Shown piece by piece: positions 55,612 to 64,000 of a DNA stretch of 64,000 bases. The position numbers and the translations under genes are program-made. The notes under the pieces were generated by a model. That model worked only from the letters and a program-made list of their open reading frames with translations, did not search any database and had not been told where the DNA came from. Location of the stretch: the NCBI GenBank assembly GCA_947477745.1, contig CANJUF010000001.1:1-64000 (forward strand). Reading direction: 5' to 3'. How positions within the stretch are numbered: position 1 is the stretch's first letter; every line of letters begins with the position of its first letter. This DNA is from Sphingomonadaceae bacterium. GTDB lineage: Bacteria > Pseudomonadota > Alphaproteobacteria > Sphingomonadales > Sphingomonadaceae.

Positions 55612-56018
55612 GCGCTGTCTCCCTTGCGCAAACGGCGGCGCAGCAGCAGCATGACCAGCGCGAGCAGGACCAGCGGCATCGCGAACAGCGGCCAGGTGAG
55701 GCTTGTCAGACGCGGTGTGTAACTCACATAGTCGCCGTAGCGCTCGATGAGCCAGCTTCGGATCGCTTCGGGATCTTCGCCCGCTGCAATCCGCTGGCGC
55801 ACCTGGCTGCGCATGTCTCCCGCCATCGGCGCGTCCGAATCGGCAATCGACTGGCTCTGGCACTTGAGGCAGCGCAGGGTTTCCATCAGCGCCTGCGCGC
55901 GCGCCTCCTGCGCCGGATCGTCGAGCTGGCGATAGGCCCAGGGCGCGGGTGGCATCGAATCCTGCGCAGCGGCGGGCGCGGCGAACCAGAGCGCCAGCAG
56001 GCATGCGAGCAACCTCAT
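55608..56018 (-). CDS. ccmH: Cytochrome c maturation thiol protein CcmH
   Basis: 136 residues. Signal peptide (about 1-19), the LRCLKCQSQSI motif (Cys50, Cys53) that reduces apocytochrome, and a C-terminal membrane helix (about 108-126). Its ATG overlaps the ccmG stop and its stop overlaps the ccmI start. Confidence 0.93.
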   Translation of the reverse strand: MRLLACLLALWFAAPAAAQDSMPPAPWAYRQLDDPAQEARAQALMETLRCLKCQSQSIADSDAPMAGDMRSQVRQRIAAGEDPEAIRSWLIERYGDYVSYTPRLTSLTWPLFAMPLVLLALVMLLLRRRLRKGDSA

Positions 56019-56575
56019 TGCGCCTCCTCCAGCTTTTCGCGGATCAGCGGCAGGTCTTCGGCGCGGATCACGCCGATATGCTGGTAACGGATCACGCCCT
56101 TGCCATCGATGACGAAACTTTCCGGCACGCCCGACGAACCCAGGGCAAGCTGTACCGCGCTGACGTCATCTTTGCCGATCCGCGCGAAAGGATTGCCGTT
56201 GCGCGCGAGGAACGCGGCGACATCCTCGCGGCGGTCGCGGATGGCAATCCCGTCAATGGCCACGCCTTCGCGGCGCAGGCTTTCAAGCTGCGGCGCTTCG
56301 ATCGCGCAGGGCACGCACCAGCTTGCGAAGATGTTGAGCAGGCGCGGCTTGCCCACCTTGAAATCGGCGGTGGCGAGGCCTGGCCGGTCGAACACCGCAG
56401 GCTCGAGAGCAAAAGCGGGAAGCGGTTTGCCCACCATCGCGCTTTCAACCTCGGTCGATCCGGGCCGGGTCAGGCCATGGATCACGAGGGCCAGGAAGCC
56501 CGCGAACAGGATCAGCGGCAACCACAAGGCCCACGGCGATGCGCGGCGCGGCTCGAGGGGAGGAGGCACGCTCAC
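56015..56575 (-). CDS. ccmG: Thiol:disulfide interchange protein CcmG/DsbE
   Basis: 186 residues from GTG at 56575, overlapping the ccmF stop (GTGA). One membrane anchor (about 15-35), thioredoxin fold with ASWCVPC (Cys87, Cys90) and the cis-proline region GVPESF. It keeps the haem-binding cysteines of apocytochrome c reduced in the periplasm. Confidence 0.92.
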   Translation of the reverse strand: MSVPPPLEPRRASPWALWLPLILFAGFLALVIHGLTRPGSTEVESAMVGKPLPAFALEPAVFDRPGLATADFKVGKPRLLNIFASWCVPCAIEAPQLESLRREGVAIDGIAIRDRREDVAAFLARNGNPFARIGKDDVSAVQLALGSSGVPESFVIDGKGVIRYQHIGVIRAEDLPLIREKLEEAQ

Positions 56576-58518
56576 CGGCCCGTATCCTCTCGCCGCATGA
56601 CGATGCGCCGCCGCGCAAAGCCGCGCCGCATGTCGAAGGCGACGCGGCTTGTCAGCGCCAGCAGGCCGCCCAGCGCGATCAGCAAGCCGCCCAGCCAGAT
56701 CAGCGTGACGAACGGCTTCCACCACAGCCGCAATTGCCAGCGCCCGCCCTCCGCCGCCTCGCCCAGCACGGCGTATAACTGGCCGAAACGGTGCGTGACC
56801 AAGGCAGCCTCCGAGGTCTGCTGCGGCGGCGACCAGAAGCTGCGCGCCTGCGGGCGCACCGCGACCGTCGCGGAGTCTTGATAGGATGCGGTCATATCGG
56901 CCTCAAGCGCGGTCCAGTTCGGCCCGGCCACCGGCTCGACGCCGCGAAGGACCACGCGCCAAGGTCCGACTACGACGCTCTCGCCTATGCGCACCGCGAC
57001 CAGCTTTTCGACCGAGAAGGCGCTTTCGCAGGCCATCCCCGCAAGCGCCACCGCGACCCCGAAATGGGCCACGACCATGCCCCATACCGCGAGCGGCGTG
57101 CGCCGCAGGTTACGGCCTTTCAGCGGCATCACGCTGGCGGCAGCAAGTCCGCCCGCCAGCACAAAGCCGATCAGCGCAAGCGTCCCGCCGCCGCCCAGCA
57201 GGACAAAGGCGAGCAGCGCAGCCATCATGGCCAGCGCGGCAATAATCAGCGGCCTCCCCAGGCGGCCCGCATTATCCTGCCGCCAGCGCAGCAACGGCCC
57301 CGCCATCAGGACAAGCGCCATGGGCACGAAGAACACCGCGCTCACGGGGTTGAAATAGGGCGGGCCGACGGAAACGCGGGTGTCGAACGCCTCGGTCACC
57401 AGCGGATAGAGCGTGCCGAACAGCACCACCCCAAGGATCGCGCTAAGCATCACGTTGTTGACCACCAGCGCGCCCTCGCGGCTGACGACCGAGAAGCGCT
57501 TGCCTTCCGAAATGCTCGCGGCGTTGAGCCCGAACAGCACCAGCGCGCCGCCGATGTAGATCGCCAGCAGCACGAGGATGAAGGCGCCGCGTTCGGGATC
57601 GACGGCAAAGGCATGAACCGAAGTAAGGATGCCCGAGCGCACGAGGAAGGTGCCGATCATCGACATCGAGAAGGCGACCACGCCCAGCATCACTGTCCAG
57701 GTGCGAAGCGCGTCGCGCGAGGCGAGCACGCTGACTGAATGCAGCAGCGCGGTCGCCGCCAGCCACGGCATCAAGGATGCATTTTCAACCGGGTCCCAGA
57801 ACCACCAGCCGCCCCACCCCAGTTCGTAATAAGCCCAGTAGGAACCCGCGGTGATGCCCAGCGTCAGGAATATCCACGCGCCCAATACCCATGGCCGCAT
57901 CGCTCTGGCGAACAGCGGCCCGACCTCGCGCGTGATCAGCGCGCCAACCGCAAAGCTGAAAGCCACCGACAAGCCGACATAGCCAAGGTAAAGCGTGGGC
58001 GGATGGAAGGCGAGGCCGATATCCTGAAGCAGCGGGTTGAGCCCCGCGCCCTCAGCCGCCGCCGGATCGAGCCGCGCAAAAGGGTTTGACGACATCAGCA
58101 AAAAGCCGTAGAATCCGAGGCTTACGAAGGCCTGCGCAGCCAGGGTCGCAAGCATGGTGCGCTCGGGCAGGCGGCGATCGATCAGCGCCACGAAGCCGCC
58201 CGCAAGGCCCATCACCGTCACCCACAGCAACATCGAGCCTTCATGATTGCCCCAGGCGCCCGCAATCTTGAACACCAGCGGCTTGGCTGAATGCGAATTG
58301 GTCGCGACCAGCAGGACCGAAAGATCGGTCCGCGCGAACAGGAGGATCAGCGCGGCGAATGACATCAACGCCAGCAGACCCTGCACCACCGCAGCCGGGC
58401 GGACCAGTCCGGCCATGTCCCCGCCCTTGCCGGCAACCGCCAGCGCGCCCGCCAGTAATTGCAGCGCGGCGAGCGAGGCGGCGAGCCACAGCGCGGCAAG
58501 GCCGAGTTCTGCGATCAT
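56572..58518 (-). CDS. ccmF: Haem lyase subunit CcmF
   Basis: 648 residues, about fifteen membrane helices. The WWD signature GWGGWWFWDPVENAS is intact, followed by conserved His regions. It joins haem to apocytochrome c with CcmH and CcmI. ATG overlaps the ccmE stop by four bases. Confidence 0.96.
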   Translation of the reverse strand: MIAELGLAALWLAASLAALQLLAGALAVAGKGGDMAGLVRPAAVVQGLLALMSFAALILLFARTDLSVLLVATNSHSAKPLVFKIAGAWGNHEGSMLLWVTVMGLAGGFVALIDRRLPERTMLATLAAQAFVSLGFYGFLLMSSNPFARLDPAAAEGAGLNPLLQDIGLAFHPPTLYLGYVGLSVAFSFAVGALITREVGPLFARAMRPWVLGAWIFLTLGITAGSYWAYYELGWGGWWFWDPVENASLMPWLAATALLHSVSVLASRDALRTWTVMLGVVAFSMSMIGTFLVRSGILTSVHAFAVDPERGAFILVLLAIYIGGALVLFGLNAASISEGKRFSVVSREGALVVNNVMLSAILGVVLFGTLYPLVTEAFDTRVSVGPPYFNPVSAVFFVPMALVLMAGPLLRWRQDNAGRLGRPLIIAALAMMAALLAFVLLGGGGTLALIGFVLAGGLAAASVMPLKGRNLRRTPLAVWGMVVAHFGVAVALAGMACESAFSVEKLVAVRIGESVVVGPWRVVLRGVEPVAGPNWTALEADMTASYQDSATVAVRPQARSFWSPPQQTSEAALVTHRFGQLYAVLGEAAEGGRWQLRLWWKPFVTLIWLGGLLIALGGLLALTSRVAFDMRRGFARRRIVMRREDTGR

Positions 58519-58970
58519 CGCGTTTCGCTCACCACCTGCCTGGCCTGATGCTGGTCCATGTCCTCGAGTTCGCGCGGGACATAGTTCTCATCGTGCTTGG
58601 CGAGCAGGTTGTCGGCGACGAAAGTGCCGTCCGCGCGCATCTTCCCTTCGGCGACCACGCCCGAGCCTTCGACGAACAGCGAGGGCGCGATCCCGGAAAA
58701 CCGCACCGGAACCCGCGCCTTGCCGTCTCCGACCACGAACATCAGCGTCACGCCGTCAGCCTGTGTCCTCAGCGAGCCTTTCTCGACCATTCCGCCCAGC
58801 CGCACTGCGCGGCCGGGCTCGGGCGGGCTCGCGACGATTTCGCTCGGCACGTAGAAGTAGCTCGCCTGATTGCGCAGCGCCCAGGCTGCAAGCAGGGCCG
58901 CCCCCGCCAGCACCGCCAGCGCGATCACCAGCAACACCAGCCTTTGATGCTTTGGCTTTATCGTGCTCAC
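58515..58970 (-). CDS. ccmE: Haem chaperone CcmE
   Basis: 151 residues from GTG at 58970, which overlaps the ccmD stop (GTGA). One N-terminal membrane anchor (about 10-31) and the OB-fold with the haem-binding His126 in the HDENY motif (HxxxY). It carries haem in the periplasm to CcmF. Confidence 0.95.
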   Translation of the reverse strand: MSTIKPKHQRLVLLVIALAVLAGAALLAAWALRNQASYFYVPSEIVASPPEPGRAVRLGGMVEKGSLRTQADGVTLMFVVGDGKARVPVRFSGIAPSLFVEGSGVVAEGKMRADGTFVADNLLAKHDENYVPRELEDMDQHQARQVVSETR

Positions 58971-59122
58971 AACTCGCGCGCCCGATCCTGCCTGGTCGCA
59001 TCGCGCCGCGCTTCGGCTCGGCGCATCGTCAGCCACGACCACGCTACCATGGCGAGCGTGCCGCCAATGCCGATCGCAAAGGCCGCGATGACGAAGTTCC
59101 AGGGATCGAGCGCCTCGCGCAT
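58967..59122 (-). CDS. ccmD: Haem exporter protein CcmD
   Basis: 51 residues; its ATG shares one base with the ccmC stop (TGATG). One membrane helix (about 8-30) and a basic tail (RRAEARRDATRQDRAREL). It stabilises the CcmABC complex and helps release CcmE. The frame extends far upstream as a shadow of ccmC. Confidence 0.88.
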   Translation of the reverse strand: MREALDPWNFVIAAFAIGIGGTLAMVAWSWLTMRRAEARRDATRQDRAREL

Positions 59123-59847
59123 CAGGCGGCCGCCATCGCCTTGCGCCGCAGCCGCGCCTCGGCTTGCTGGTCGGCCAGCAGCGCGCGCATCCGCGCCAGC
59201 ACCACGCCAGCGAAAATCAGCGAAGAACCCAAGGTAGCGGCGAGCAAGGGTACGAGGTAGCTCGCATCGATCGACGAGCCGCCCATGGTGATCGAAGGCG
59301 GCTGGTGAAGCGAGTTCCACCACACCACCGAGCGGTTGATGATCGGCACGTTGATCGCGCCCACGAGGCCGAAGATCGCCGCTACGCGGGCCCGGCCCTC
59401 GCCCTGCTTCGCGGCAGCGTCGGCCAAGGCGATATAGCCGAAATAGAGGAACAACAGCACCAGCATGCTGGTCAGCCGCCCGTCCCACACCCACCAGGTT
59501 CCCCAGGTGGGCCGCCCCCAGATCGATCCGGTGGCAAGACAGATCGCGGTGAACACCGCGCCCGGAACCGCCGCTGCGCGCGCCGCGATGCCCGCAAGTG
59601 GATGGCGCCAGGCCAGTTCGGCCAAGCTGGCCCCGGCAATGGTCATCCACCCCGCCATGCCCAGCCAGGCGGCCGGGACGTGAATGAACAGGATGCGCAC
59701 CGTTTCGCCCATCAGGTGATCGGGCGCGACTCGTGTCAGCCCCCAGCCAAGCGCCAGCCCCGCAAGCACCAGGCCCGACAGCAGAAAGGCAGGCGTCAGC
59801 CAGCGCGCAATGCGCAGGAAGCGGGCTGGGTTGGCCAGGCGGTGCAT
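59122..59847 (-). CDS. ccmC: Haem exporter/WWD protein CcmC
   Basis: 241 residues, six membrane helices. The WWD domain WGTWWVWDGRLTS is complete, with flanking periplasmic His (FIHVPAAW). It attaches haem to CcmE with CcmD. First ccm gene here: ccmA and ccmB are not next to it, since a dehydrogenase gene lies upstream 50 bases away. Confidence 0.95.
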   Translation of the reverse strand: MHRLANPARFLRIARWLTPAFLLSGLVLAGLALGWGLTRVAPDHLMGETVRILFIHVPAAWLGMAGWMTIAGASLAELAWRHPLAGIAARAAAVPGAVFTAICLATGSIWGRPTWGTWWVWDGRLTSMLVLLFLYFGYIALADAAAKQGEGRARVAAIFGLVGAINVPIINRSVVWWNSLHQPPSITMGGSSIDASYLVPLLAATLGSSLIFAGVVLARMRALLADQQAEARLRRKAMAAA

Positions 59848-59897
59848 GGTGGCTCCTCTAACGGGAGCGACCCGCGAAGCAAAGGCGCGAATTGTCG

Positions 59898-60965
59898 CTA
59901 ACCGCGACCGATCAACCGCTGTGCCATGGCATCGGCGACGCGCGACGGGGCGCTTCCCTCTGCGCGCGCGGTCTCCCAGATCCGGGCGAGCCTGCCCCGA
60001 ATAGCGTCGACCGCGGCATGGGTCTTGCCGATATCCAGAACGGTGCCATCACGCCGCGCGAGATATTCGTGCGTCACCGCAATGATCCCGCCCGCGTTGA
60101 TGACATAGTCGGGCGCATAGAGCACGCCGCGCCCGGCCAGGATATCACCGTGCTCGGCGCGGGCGAGCTGGTTGTTGGCCCCGCCCGCGACGACCGGCGC
60201 GCGAAGCCGTTCAATCCCTTCGTCATCGAGGATCGCGCCCAGCGCGCAGGGGCTGAACACGTCGCATTCGGTGTCCATGATCGCATCGGCTGGCACCGCG
60301 ACGCCGCCCAGCTCCGCCGCCAGCTTTGCCGCGCGCGCTTCGTCGACGTCGGCGAGCGTCAGCCGCGCACCTTCGGCGGCAAGATGCCGCGCCAGCCCGC
60401 CACCGACGCTGCCCGTGCCCTGCACGGCGACGTGGACGCCGGCCAGGCTGTCCTTGCCGAGACCGACCCGCACGGCTTCCTTCACGCCAAGGAATACGCC
60501 GCGCGAGGTATGCGGCCCCGGATCGCCGCCCTTGCCGCCCGCGCCTGCTGCAGGCAGACCGGTGACATAGCTGGTGCGCGCGGCAATCGCGGCCATGTCG
60601 GCTTCGGACATGCCGACGTCCTCTGCGGTGACATAGGCTCCGCGCAGCGCCTCGATCGCGTCGCCGAAGGCCGCCATCATCGCCGGGGTCTTGTCGCGCG
60701 CGGCATTGGCGAGGATCACCGCCTTGCCGCCGCCCATCGGCAGGCCGGCCATGGCGTTCTTGTAGCTCATCCCGCGCGACAGGCGCAGCGCGTCGCGCAT
60801 CGCCATGGCCGGATCGGGATAGTGCCAGAAGCGGGTGCCGCCCGCCCCGGGGCCGAGATGGCTGGAGTGGATCGCGACAATCGCGGTGAGGCCGCTGGCG
60901 CAGTCGTGGACGAGCTCCACACGTTCGTGCTCGTCAAAATCGGGGGTGGTCCAGAACGCGGTCAC
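59898..60965 (-). CDS. Glu/Leu/Phe/Val-type amino acid dehydrogenase
   Basis: 355 residues from GTG at 60965, with AGGA eight bases before; the frame continues upstream into the tRNA. The catalytic lysine is in GLPMGGGKAVI, and the Rossmann domain starts at VAVQGTGSVGGGLA. Length and motifs are those of leucine dehydrogenases, which deaminate branched-chain amino acids with NAD. Its start is only 45 bases from the 3' end of tRNA-His on the same strand, so it may be read through the tRNA. Confidence 0.9.
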   Translation of the reverse strand: MTAFWTTPDFDEHERVELVHDCASGLTAIVAIHSSHLGPGAGGTRFWHYPDPAMAMRDALRLSRGMSYKNAMAGLPMGGGKAVILANAARDKTPAMMAAFGDAIEALRGAYVTAEDVGMSEADMAAIAARTSYVTGLPAAGAGGKGGDPGPHTSRGVFLGVKEAVRVGLGKDSLAGVHVAVQGTGSVGGGLARHLAAEGARLTLADVDEARAAKLAAELGGVAVPADAIMDTECDVFSPCALGAILDDEGIERLRAPVVAGGANNQLARAEHGDILAGRGVLYAPDYVINAGGIIAVTHEYLARRDGTVLDIGKTHAAVDAIRGRLARIWETARAEGSAPSRVADAMAQRLIGRG

Positions 60966-61010
60966 GCGGCTCGTCCTTTCTGCTGGAACAGGCACGCATG
61001 ATAGCGAGAA

Positions 61011-61088
61011 TGGGGCGACCGATGGGGTTCGAACCCACGACCTCCGGTACCACAAACCGGCGCTCTAACCAACTGAGCTACGATCGCC
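61011..61088 (-). tRNA. tRNA-His(GTG)
   Basis: A full cloverleaf is readable leftward: extra G-1 at 61088, seven-pair acceptor stem with one G-U, D arm (GCTCAGTTGG), anticodon loop TTGTGGT with GTG at 61053-61051, T arm GTGGGTTCGAACCCC, discriminator C73 pairing with G-1, and an encoded CCA. The extra 5' G is the histidine identity mark. Confidence 0.97.
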
Positions 61089-61249
61089 ACACTGCCAGCG
61101 CGTGCTGAAAGACGCGCTGTTAGGCAACGCCAATCCCGCCCGCAAGCAGGGAGTGACGCGGGTGCGCGCTCTTGCACAGGAAGGCCGCATTGGGAAGCAA
61201 AATCGTGCCGGTACAGCCGCCTCGCGCAATTTCGTTTCACGGCGCTTTT

Positions 61250-61801
61250 TTACCGCGGTGCAGCGATCACCGCGCAGGCCAGGCGAGTCCCCGCCGCCCC
61301 GGAAGGCTGGGTGGCAAAGTCGTCCGCGCCGCCGTGGATTACCAGCGCCGAACCATTGGCATCGAACAGCGCGCCCGCGCCGGTCTCGCCCAGCGTGACG
61401 GCGTTGTTGAGAACCTGCGCCTGCAGTTTGCCATCGGCGGCAGCGAACAGGTTCGGCATGTCGCCGGCGTGATGGCCCTTGGCGTCGCGATAGCCGTGCG
61501 CCGTGCCGCCGGGAGCAAAGTGGCCGCCCGCAGAGGCGAAACCGCCCGCGGCATCGCACAGGCCCTTTTCGTGGACATGGAAGGCGTGCTCGCCTGCGGC
61601 GATTCCGCTCGCCGAAACCGAGATCAGCACGCCGGCGGGCGTCTGCTCGAGGGTCGCCGTGCCCAGTGTCTGGCCTTGCGCGCCGATCAGGGCGACGCTG
61701 ACCAAATCCGCGGCCTGCGCCGGTTGCGACGGCTGTGCGAGAGCACCCGCGCCCGCCAGAGAGGCAAGAATTCCCAAGGGAATGAGCATCGATTTCTTCA
61801 T
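61250..61801 (-). CDS. sodC: Periplasmic Cu/Zn superoxide dismutase
   Basis: 183 residues from the ATG at 61801. Signal peptide (about 1-30, MKKSMLIPLGILASLAGAG). All metal ligands are visible: His75, His77, bridging His94, His102, His111, Asp114 and His156; Cys82 and Cys176 can form the structural disulfide. It removes superoxide in the periplasm. The gene stands alone; 233 bases upstream show no clear signal. Confidence 0.93.
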   Translation of the reverse strand: MKKSMLIPLGILASLAGAGALAQPSQPAQAADLVSVALIGAQGQTLGTATLEQTPAGVLISVSASGIAAGEHAFHVHEKGLCDAAGGFASAGGHFAPGGTAHGYRDAKGHHAGDMPNLFAAADGKLQAQVLNNAVTLGETGAGALFDANGSALVIHGGADDFATQPSGAAGTRLACAVIAAPR

Positions 61802-62034
61802 GGCGGGAATCTCCTTGCTGCCAGCTTCGTATGCGAGAGTGTTTGCCCTGTTCCATGCAAAGACGCCACCGAACTGTCCAAGCCCCAGCTTGCGCGAGCA
61901 ACGAATGATCGCAGCAAGGCATGCCATGGTAAAGTTTCGCTAACTGCCCCTGTTAAGCATCGCGCGACACGCGCGGTTTACTCTTATCCGGCAGGACGAA
62001 CAGCACTGCCCGGGCGCACGACAAGGACAAAACC

Positions 62035-62388
62035 ATGACCGTCAAGCTGGCGCGGCTCGATAACATCCCCGAGATCGACAAATCGAGCGCGGCGCGCAAT
62101 CGCAGGCGCGAGCCACGCTTCGCGACCTGGTTCGACGCGCATATCGAGAATGCCCGGGGCGACAGCGCCAAGGTGCTGCTGGCCGAAGTATCGATGCATG
62201 GCTGCCGGATCCAGGCCGATCAGGCGTGGCTCAGGGTTGGCGGCTTCGTTGCGATCCGTATCGAGAACGGCGAGGCCTTGCCGGCGATCGTGCGCTGGGT
62301 GCGCGAAGGCGCGGCGGGCATGGAGTTCCTGCGTCCGATCCCGGCCGAATACAGCGAGTGGCACGACCTGATGGACGCGCCGTTCTGA
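62035..62388 (+). CDS. PilZ-domain protein
   Basis: 117 residues, a single short PilZ domain. RxxxR is present (RREPR) and the second motif reads EVSMHG, with Glu for Asp/Asn but Ser and Gly kept, so c-di-GMP binding is more likely than for the PilZ protein at 5672. Ends just before a strong bidirectional terminator shared with rpmE. Confidence 0.78.
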   Translation: MTVKLARLDNIPEIDKSSAARNRRREPRFATWFDAHIENARGDSAKVLLAEVSMHGCRIQADQAWLRVGGFVAIRIENGEALPAIVRWVREGAAGMEFLRPIPAEYSEWHDLMDAPF

Positions 62389-62405
62389 CACGGTGATCGC
62401 AAACG

Positions 62406-62437
62406 AAAAAAGGCGGCTCCGCAGAACCGCCTTTTTT
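62406..62437. terminator. Bidirectional rho-independent terminator
   Basis: GGCGG (62412-62416) pairs with CCGCC (62427-62431), with A6 before and T6 after. It sits between the PilZ gene and the convergent rpmE, and serves both strands. Confidence 0.9.
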
Positions 62438-62456
62438 CAGTCAACAGTCCAGAAGA

Positions 62457-62681
62457 TCACTTCTTGAGCGAAAGACCGCCGAAACGCTTGTTGAACTGGG
62501 CGACGCGGCCGCCTTCGCTCACGCGCTGATTGCCGCCGGTCCATGCCGGGTGCGAGGTCGGATCGATCTCGAGCACCAGCGTATCGCCTTCGCTGCCCCA
62601 GGTGGAGCGCGTCTGGAACGTGGTACCGTCGGTCATCTGCACAGTGATCATGTGGTAATCGGGGTGGGTATCGGCCTTCAT
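62457..62681 (-). CDS. rpmE: 50S ribosomal protein L31 (cysteine-free form)
   Basis: 74 residues from the ATG at 62681. [27 protein letters not shown] and [12 protein letters not shown] match L31, but no CxxC/C zinc ligands are present. Zinc-free L31 is usual in alphaproteobacteria. The frame to 62723 is not needed. Confidence 0.94.
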   Translation of the reverse strand: MKADTHPDYHMITVQMTDGTTFQTRSTWGSEGDTLVLEIDPTSHPAWTGGNQRVSEGGRVAQFNKRFGGLSLKK

Positions 62682-62770
62682 GTCGGTAACTCTCTGTCTG
62701 GCCGGTTCCGACCGGCCTGTCATCGGAAGCGGCGCGCATAGCGGCAGCGCCGGGATTTGTCCAGCAGGTC

Positions 62771-63241
62771 TCAGCCGTCCGCGATCATCGCGGTGAACTG
62801 CACGTCGCAGGTCGTCGCGCCATCGACCGAGGCTCGCCCAGCAACCTTGCAGACCCGTCCGCGAATCTGCGTGAACTTGGCTTCGAGATCGAGCAGCACA
62901 CCCGGCGTCACCGGCTTGCGGAACTTGGCCTGTTCGATCCCCATGAAATAGACGAGCTTGCCGGTTCCGGCCAATTCCAGCGTCTCGACCGCGAGGATAC
63001 CGGCGGCCTGCGCCAGCGCCTCGATCTGCAGAACGCCGGGCATGATCGGCGCGCCGGGGAAATGGCCCTGGAAGAACGGCTCGTTGAAGCTGACCGCCTT
63101 GACCGCGTGGATCCGCTCACCAAGATCAAGCGAAACCACCCGGTCGACGAGCAGCATCGGGTAGCGATGAGGCAGAGCGGCGAGGATCTTCGCCGTGTCA
63201 TAGACAAACGCGCCGTCTGACGCGGCCTTTTCCTCGCTCAT
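62771..63241 (-). CDS. fabZ: 3-hydroxyacyl-ACP dehydratase FabZ
   Basis: 156 residues, hotdog fold. Catalytic His60 in [11 protein letters not shown] and Glu74 in QIEALAQ. It dehydrates 3-hydroxyacyl-ACP in fatty acid elongation. It follows skp by 21 bases in the conserved bamA-skp-fabZ order. Confidence 0.96.
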   Translation of the reverse strand: MSEEKAASDGAFVYDTAKILAALPHRYPMLLVDRVVSLDLGERIHAVKAVSFNEPFFQGHFPGAPIMPGVLQIEALAQAAGILAVETLELAGTGKLVYFMGIEQAKFRKPVTPGVLLDLEAKFTQIRGRVCKVAGRASVDGATTCDVQFTAMIADG

Positions 63242-63262
63242 CGCCCTGCCCCGTTCGCTGAC

Positions 63263-63952
63263 TTAGCGGCCGGCTGGCGGGGTCGTCGTCGTGGCAGCAG
63301 CAGCGGGCTGCTGACCGGCGGCAGCGGCCTGCTGGGCGCGGGCCTCGCGCAGTTCGCGCGGTTCCCAGCCGGTGGGCGGCACAAGCTGCGCCGAAGGCAG
63401 CAGCGTGTTGAGCTCGTTCAGGATGTCCTGGTTGAGGTTGTAGGCGTTGTTGTTGACCGCCAGCACCGCGTCAGGCCCGATCAGCAGGCTGATTTTCTTC
63501 TTGGCCATGGCGTTCTTGATCGCCTGGTCAAGCTTGTCCTGCACCTGCTCGGTGACGTAAGCGCGCGACATCGCGACCGGCGCGATCAGGTTCTGCAGTT
63601 CCTGCTGGCCCTGCTGCTGGATCTGCTGGATGGTCGCGGCCTGCTGGGCCAGCGCCTGCTGGTTCGCATTGGGCGCGGCGCGATCCTTCTCGAACTTTTC
63701 GGCAAGCGGCTTGAGCTGCGCTTCAAGCTGGTTGCGGCGCGCCTCGGCCCGGTCGATCTGCGGCTTGTAGGTAACGCCGCGCTGTTGGTCGGCGGTCTTG
63801 AAGGCGTTCGAATTGACCACCACCGCATCGAGATTGGCGATCGCGAGGCCCTGGATCAGGGTGCCGGTTGCGGATTGCGCCATGGCCGGCTGAACACCGG
63901 CCGTGCCGATCATGAGGGCAGCCGCCGCAGCGGATTTCAGGAAAATATTCAT
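63263..63952 (-). CDS. skp: OmpH/Skp-family periplasmic chaperone
   Basis: 229 residues. Signal peptide (about 1-25, cleavage near AMAQS), then long helical coiled-coil arms rich in Gln/Ala/Lys, and a Gln/Ala/Thr-rich low-complexity tail. Skp holds outer membrane proteins on the way to BamA. Its ATG shares one base with the bamA stop. Confidence 0.9.
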   Translation of the reverse strand: MNIFLKSAAAAALMIGTAGVQPAMAQSATGTLIQGLAIANLDAVVVNSNAFKTADQQRGVTYKPQIDRAEARRNQLEAQLKPLAEKFEKDRAAPNANQQALAQQAATIQQIQQQGQQELQNLIAPVAMSRAYVTEQVQDKLDQAIKNAMAKKKISLLIGPDAVLAVNNNAYNLNQDILNELNTLLPSAQLVPPTGWEPRELREARAQQAAAAGQQPAAAATTTTPPAGR

Positions 63953-64000
63953 CAGAACTGGGTTCCCACGTTGAAAGTGAAGGCCTTGGTATCGTCCCCC
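63952..64000 (-). CDS. bamA: BamA, C-terminal end only
   Basis: The last 15 codons before TGA at 63954 read GDDTKAFTFNVGTQF, ending in the phenylalanine-terminated beta-signal of BamA. The rest lies beyond the window. Assignment comes from the beta-signal and its place before skp and fabZ. Confidence 0.8.
   Translation of the reverse strand, partial: GDDTKAFTFNVGTQF

Noticed and set aside
1-64000. CRISPR array, prophage or rRNA operon
   Set aside because: No regularly spaced repeats, cas, phage structural genes or rRNA stretches were seen.

Overview
The window is a GC-rich, gene-dense bacterial chromosome segment, most likely from Sphingomonadales (Alphaproteobacteria; Novosphingobium, Erythrobacter or Sphingomonas-like). 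This is inferred from the cysteine-free L31, the order bamA-skp-fabZ, the System I cytochrome c (ccm) operon, PilZ proteins of the kind common in this order, and alphaproteobacterial palindromic repeats. No phage, plasmid or CRISPR signature was seen.

Layout. (1) 1-5.1 kb: an IS481-like transposase remnant, then a leftward arsenic unit arsR-arsI-acr3 with a strong operator palindrome and a Baeyer-Villiger type monooxygenase just downstream. (2) 4-32 kb: an accessory catabolic region with no classical ring-cleavage or steroid marker. It holds five SDRs or SDR-like dehydrogenases, two LLM flavin oxidoreductases, two cupins, three amidohydrolase-2 enzymes, two N-acyl-D-amino-acid deacylase-type amidohydrolases, a TauD-type dioxygenase, an S9 peptidase, an AMP-forming acyl-CoA ligase, an NDP-forming acyl-CoA synthetase, a crotonase, two family III CoA transferases, a two-module VOC protein and one IclR regulator. 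The genes lie in short, translationally coupled, divergent units. Near-identical 14-bp palindromes in two of the promoter regions suggest common control. The enzyme set fits activation of a carboxylic or amide-linked substrate to a CoA thioester, followed by oxidation and beta-oxidation-like shortening; the substrate cannot be read from the sequence.

(3) 31.6-44.6 kb: mostly core genes: mltG, fabF, acpP, aspS, an acidic hypothetical protein, rnd, oxyR, two SDRs, pgsA, an LplT-like transporter and an EVE protein. (4) 44.7-52.8 kb: a 2OG oxygenase, a GGDEF-EAL protein, then the coupled run dapF-mtaB-ftsY-yciB. mtaB carries an in-frame palindromic element. A PuuD-like membrane protein and an F420-type LLM protein follow. 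(5) 52.9-64 kb: kup, the tightly overlapping ccmC-D-E-F-G-H-I operon, a Leu/Glu-type dehydrogenase behind tRNA-His(GTG), sodC, a PilZ protein, rpmE, fabZ, skp and the last codons of bamA.

No gene-free stretch exceeds 300 bases; the longest (about 230 bases each, 95-324 and 61802-62034) show nothing I can name.
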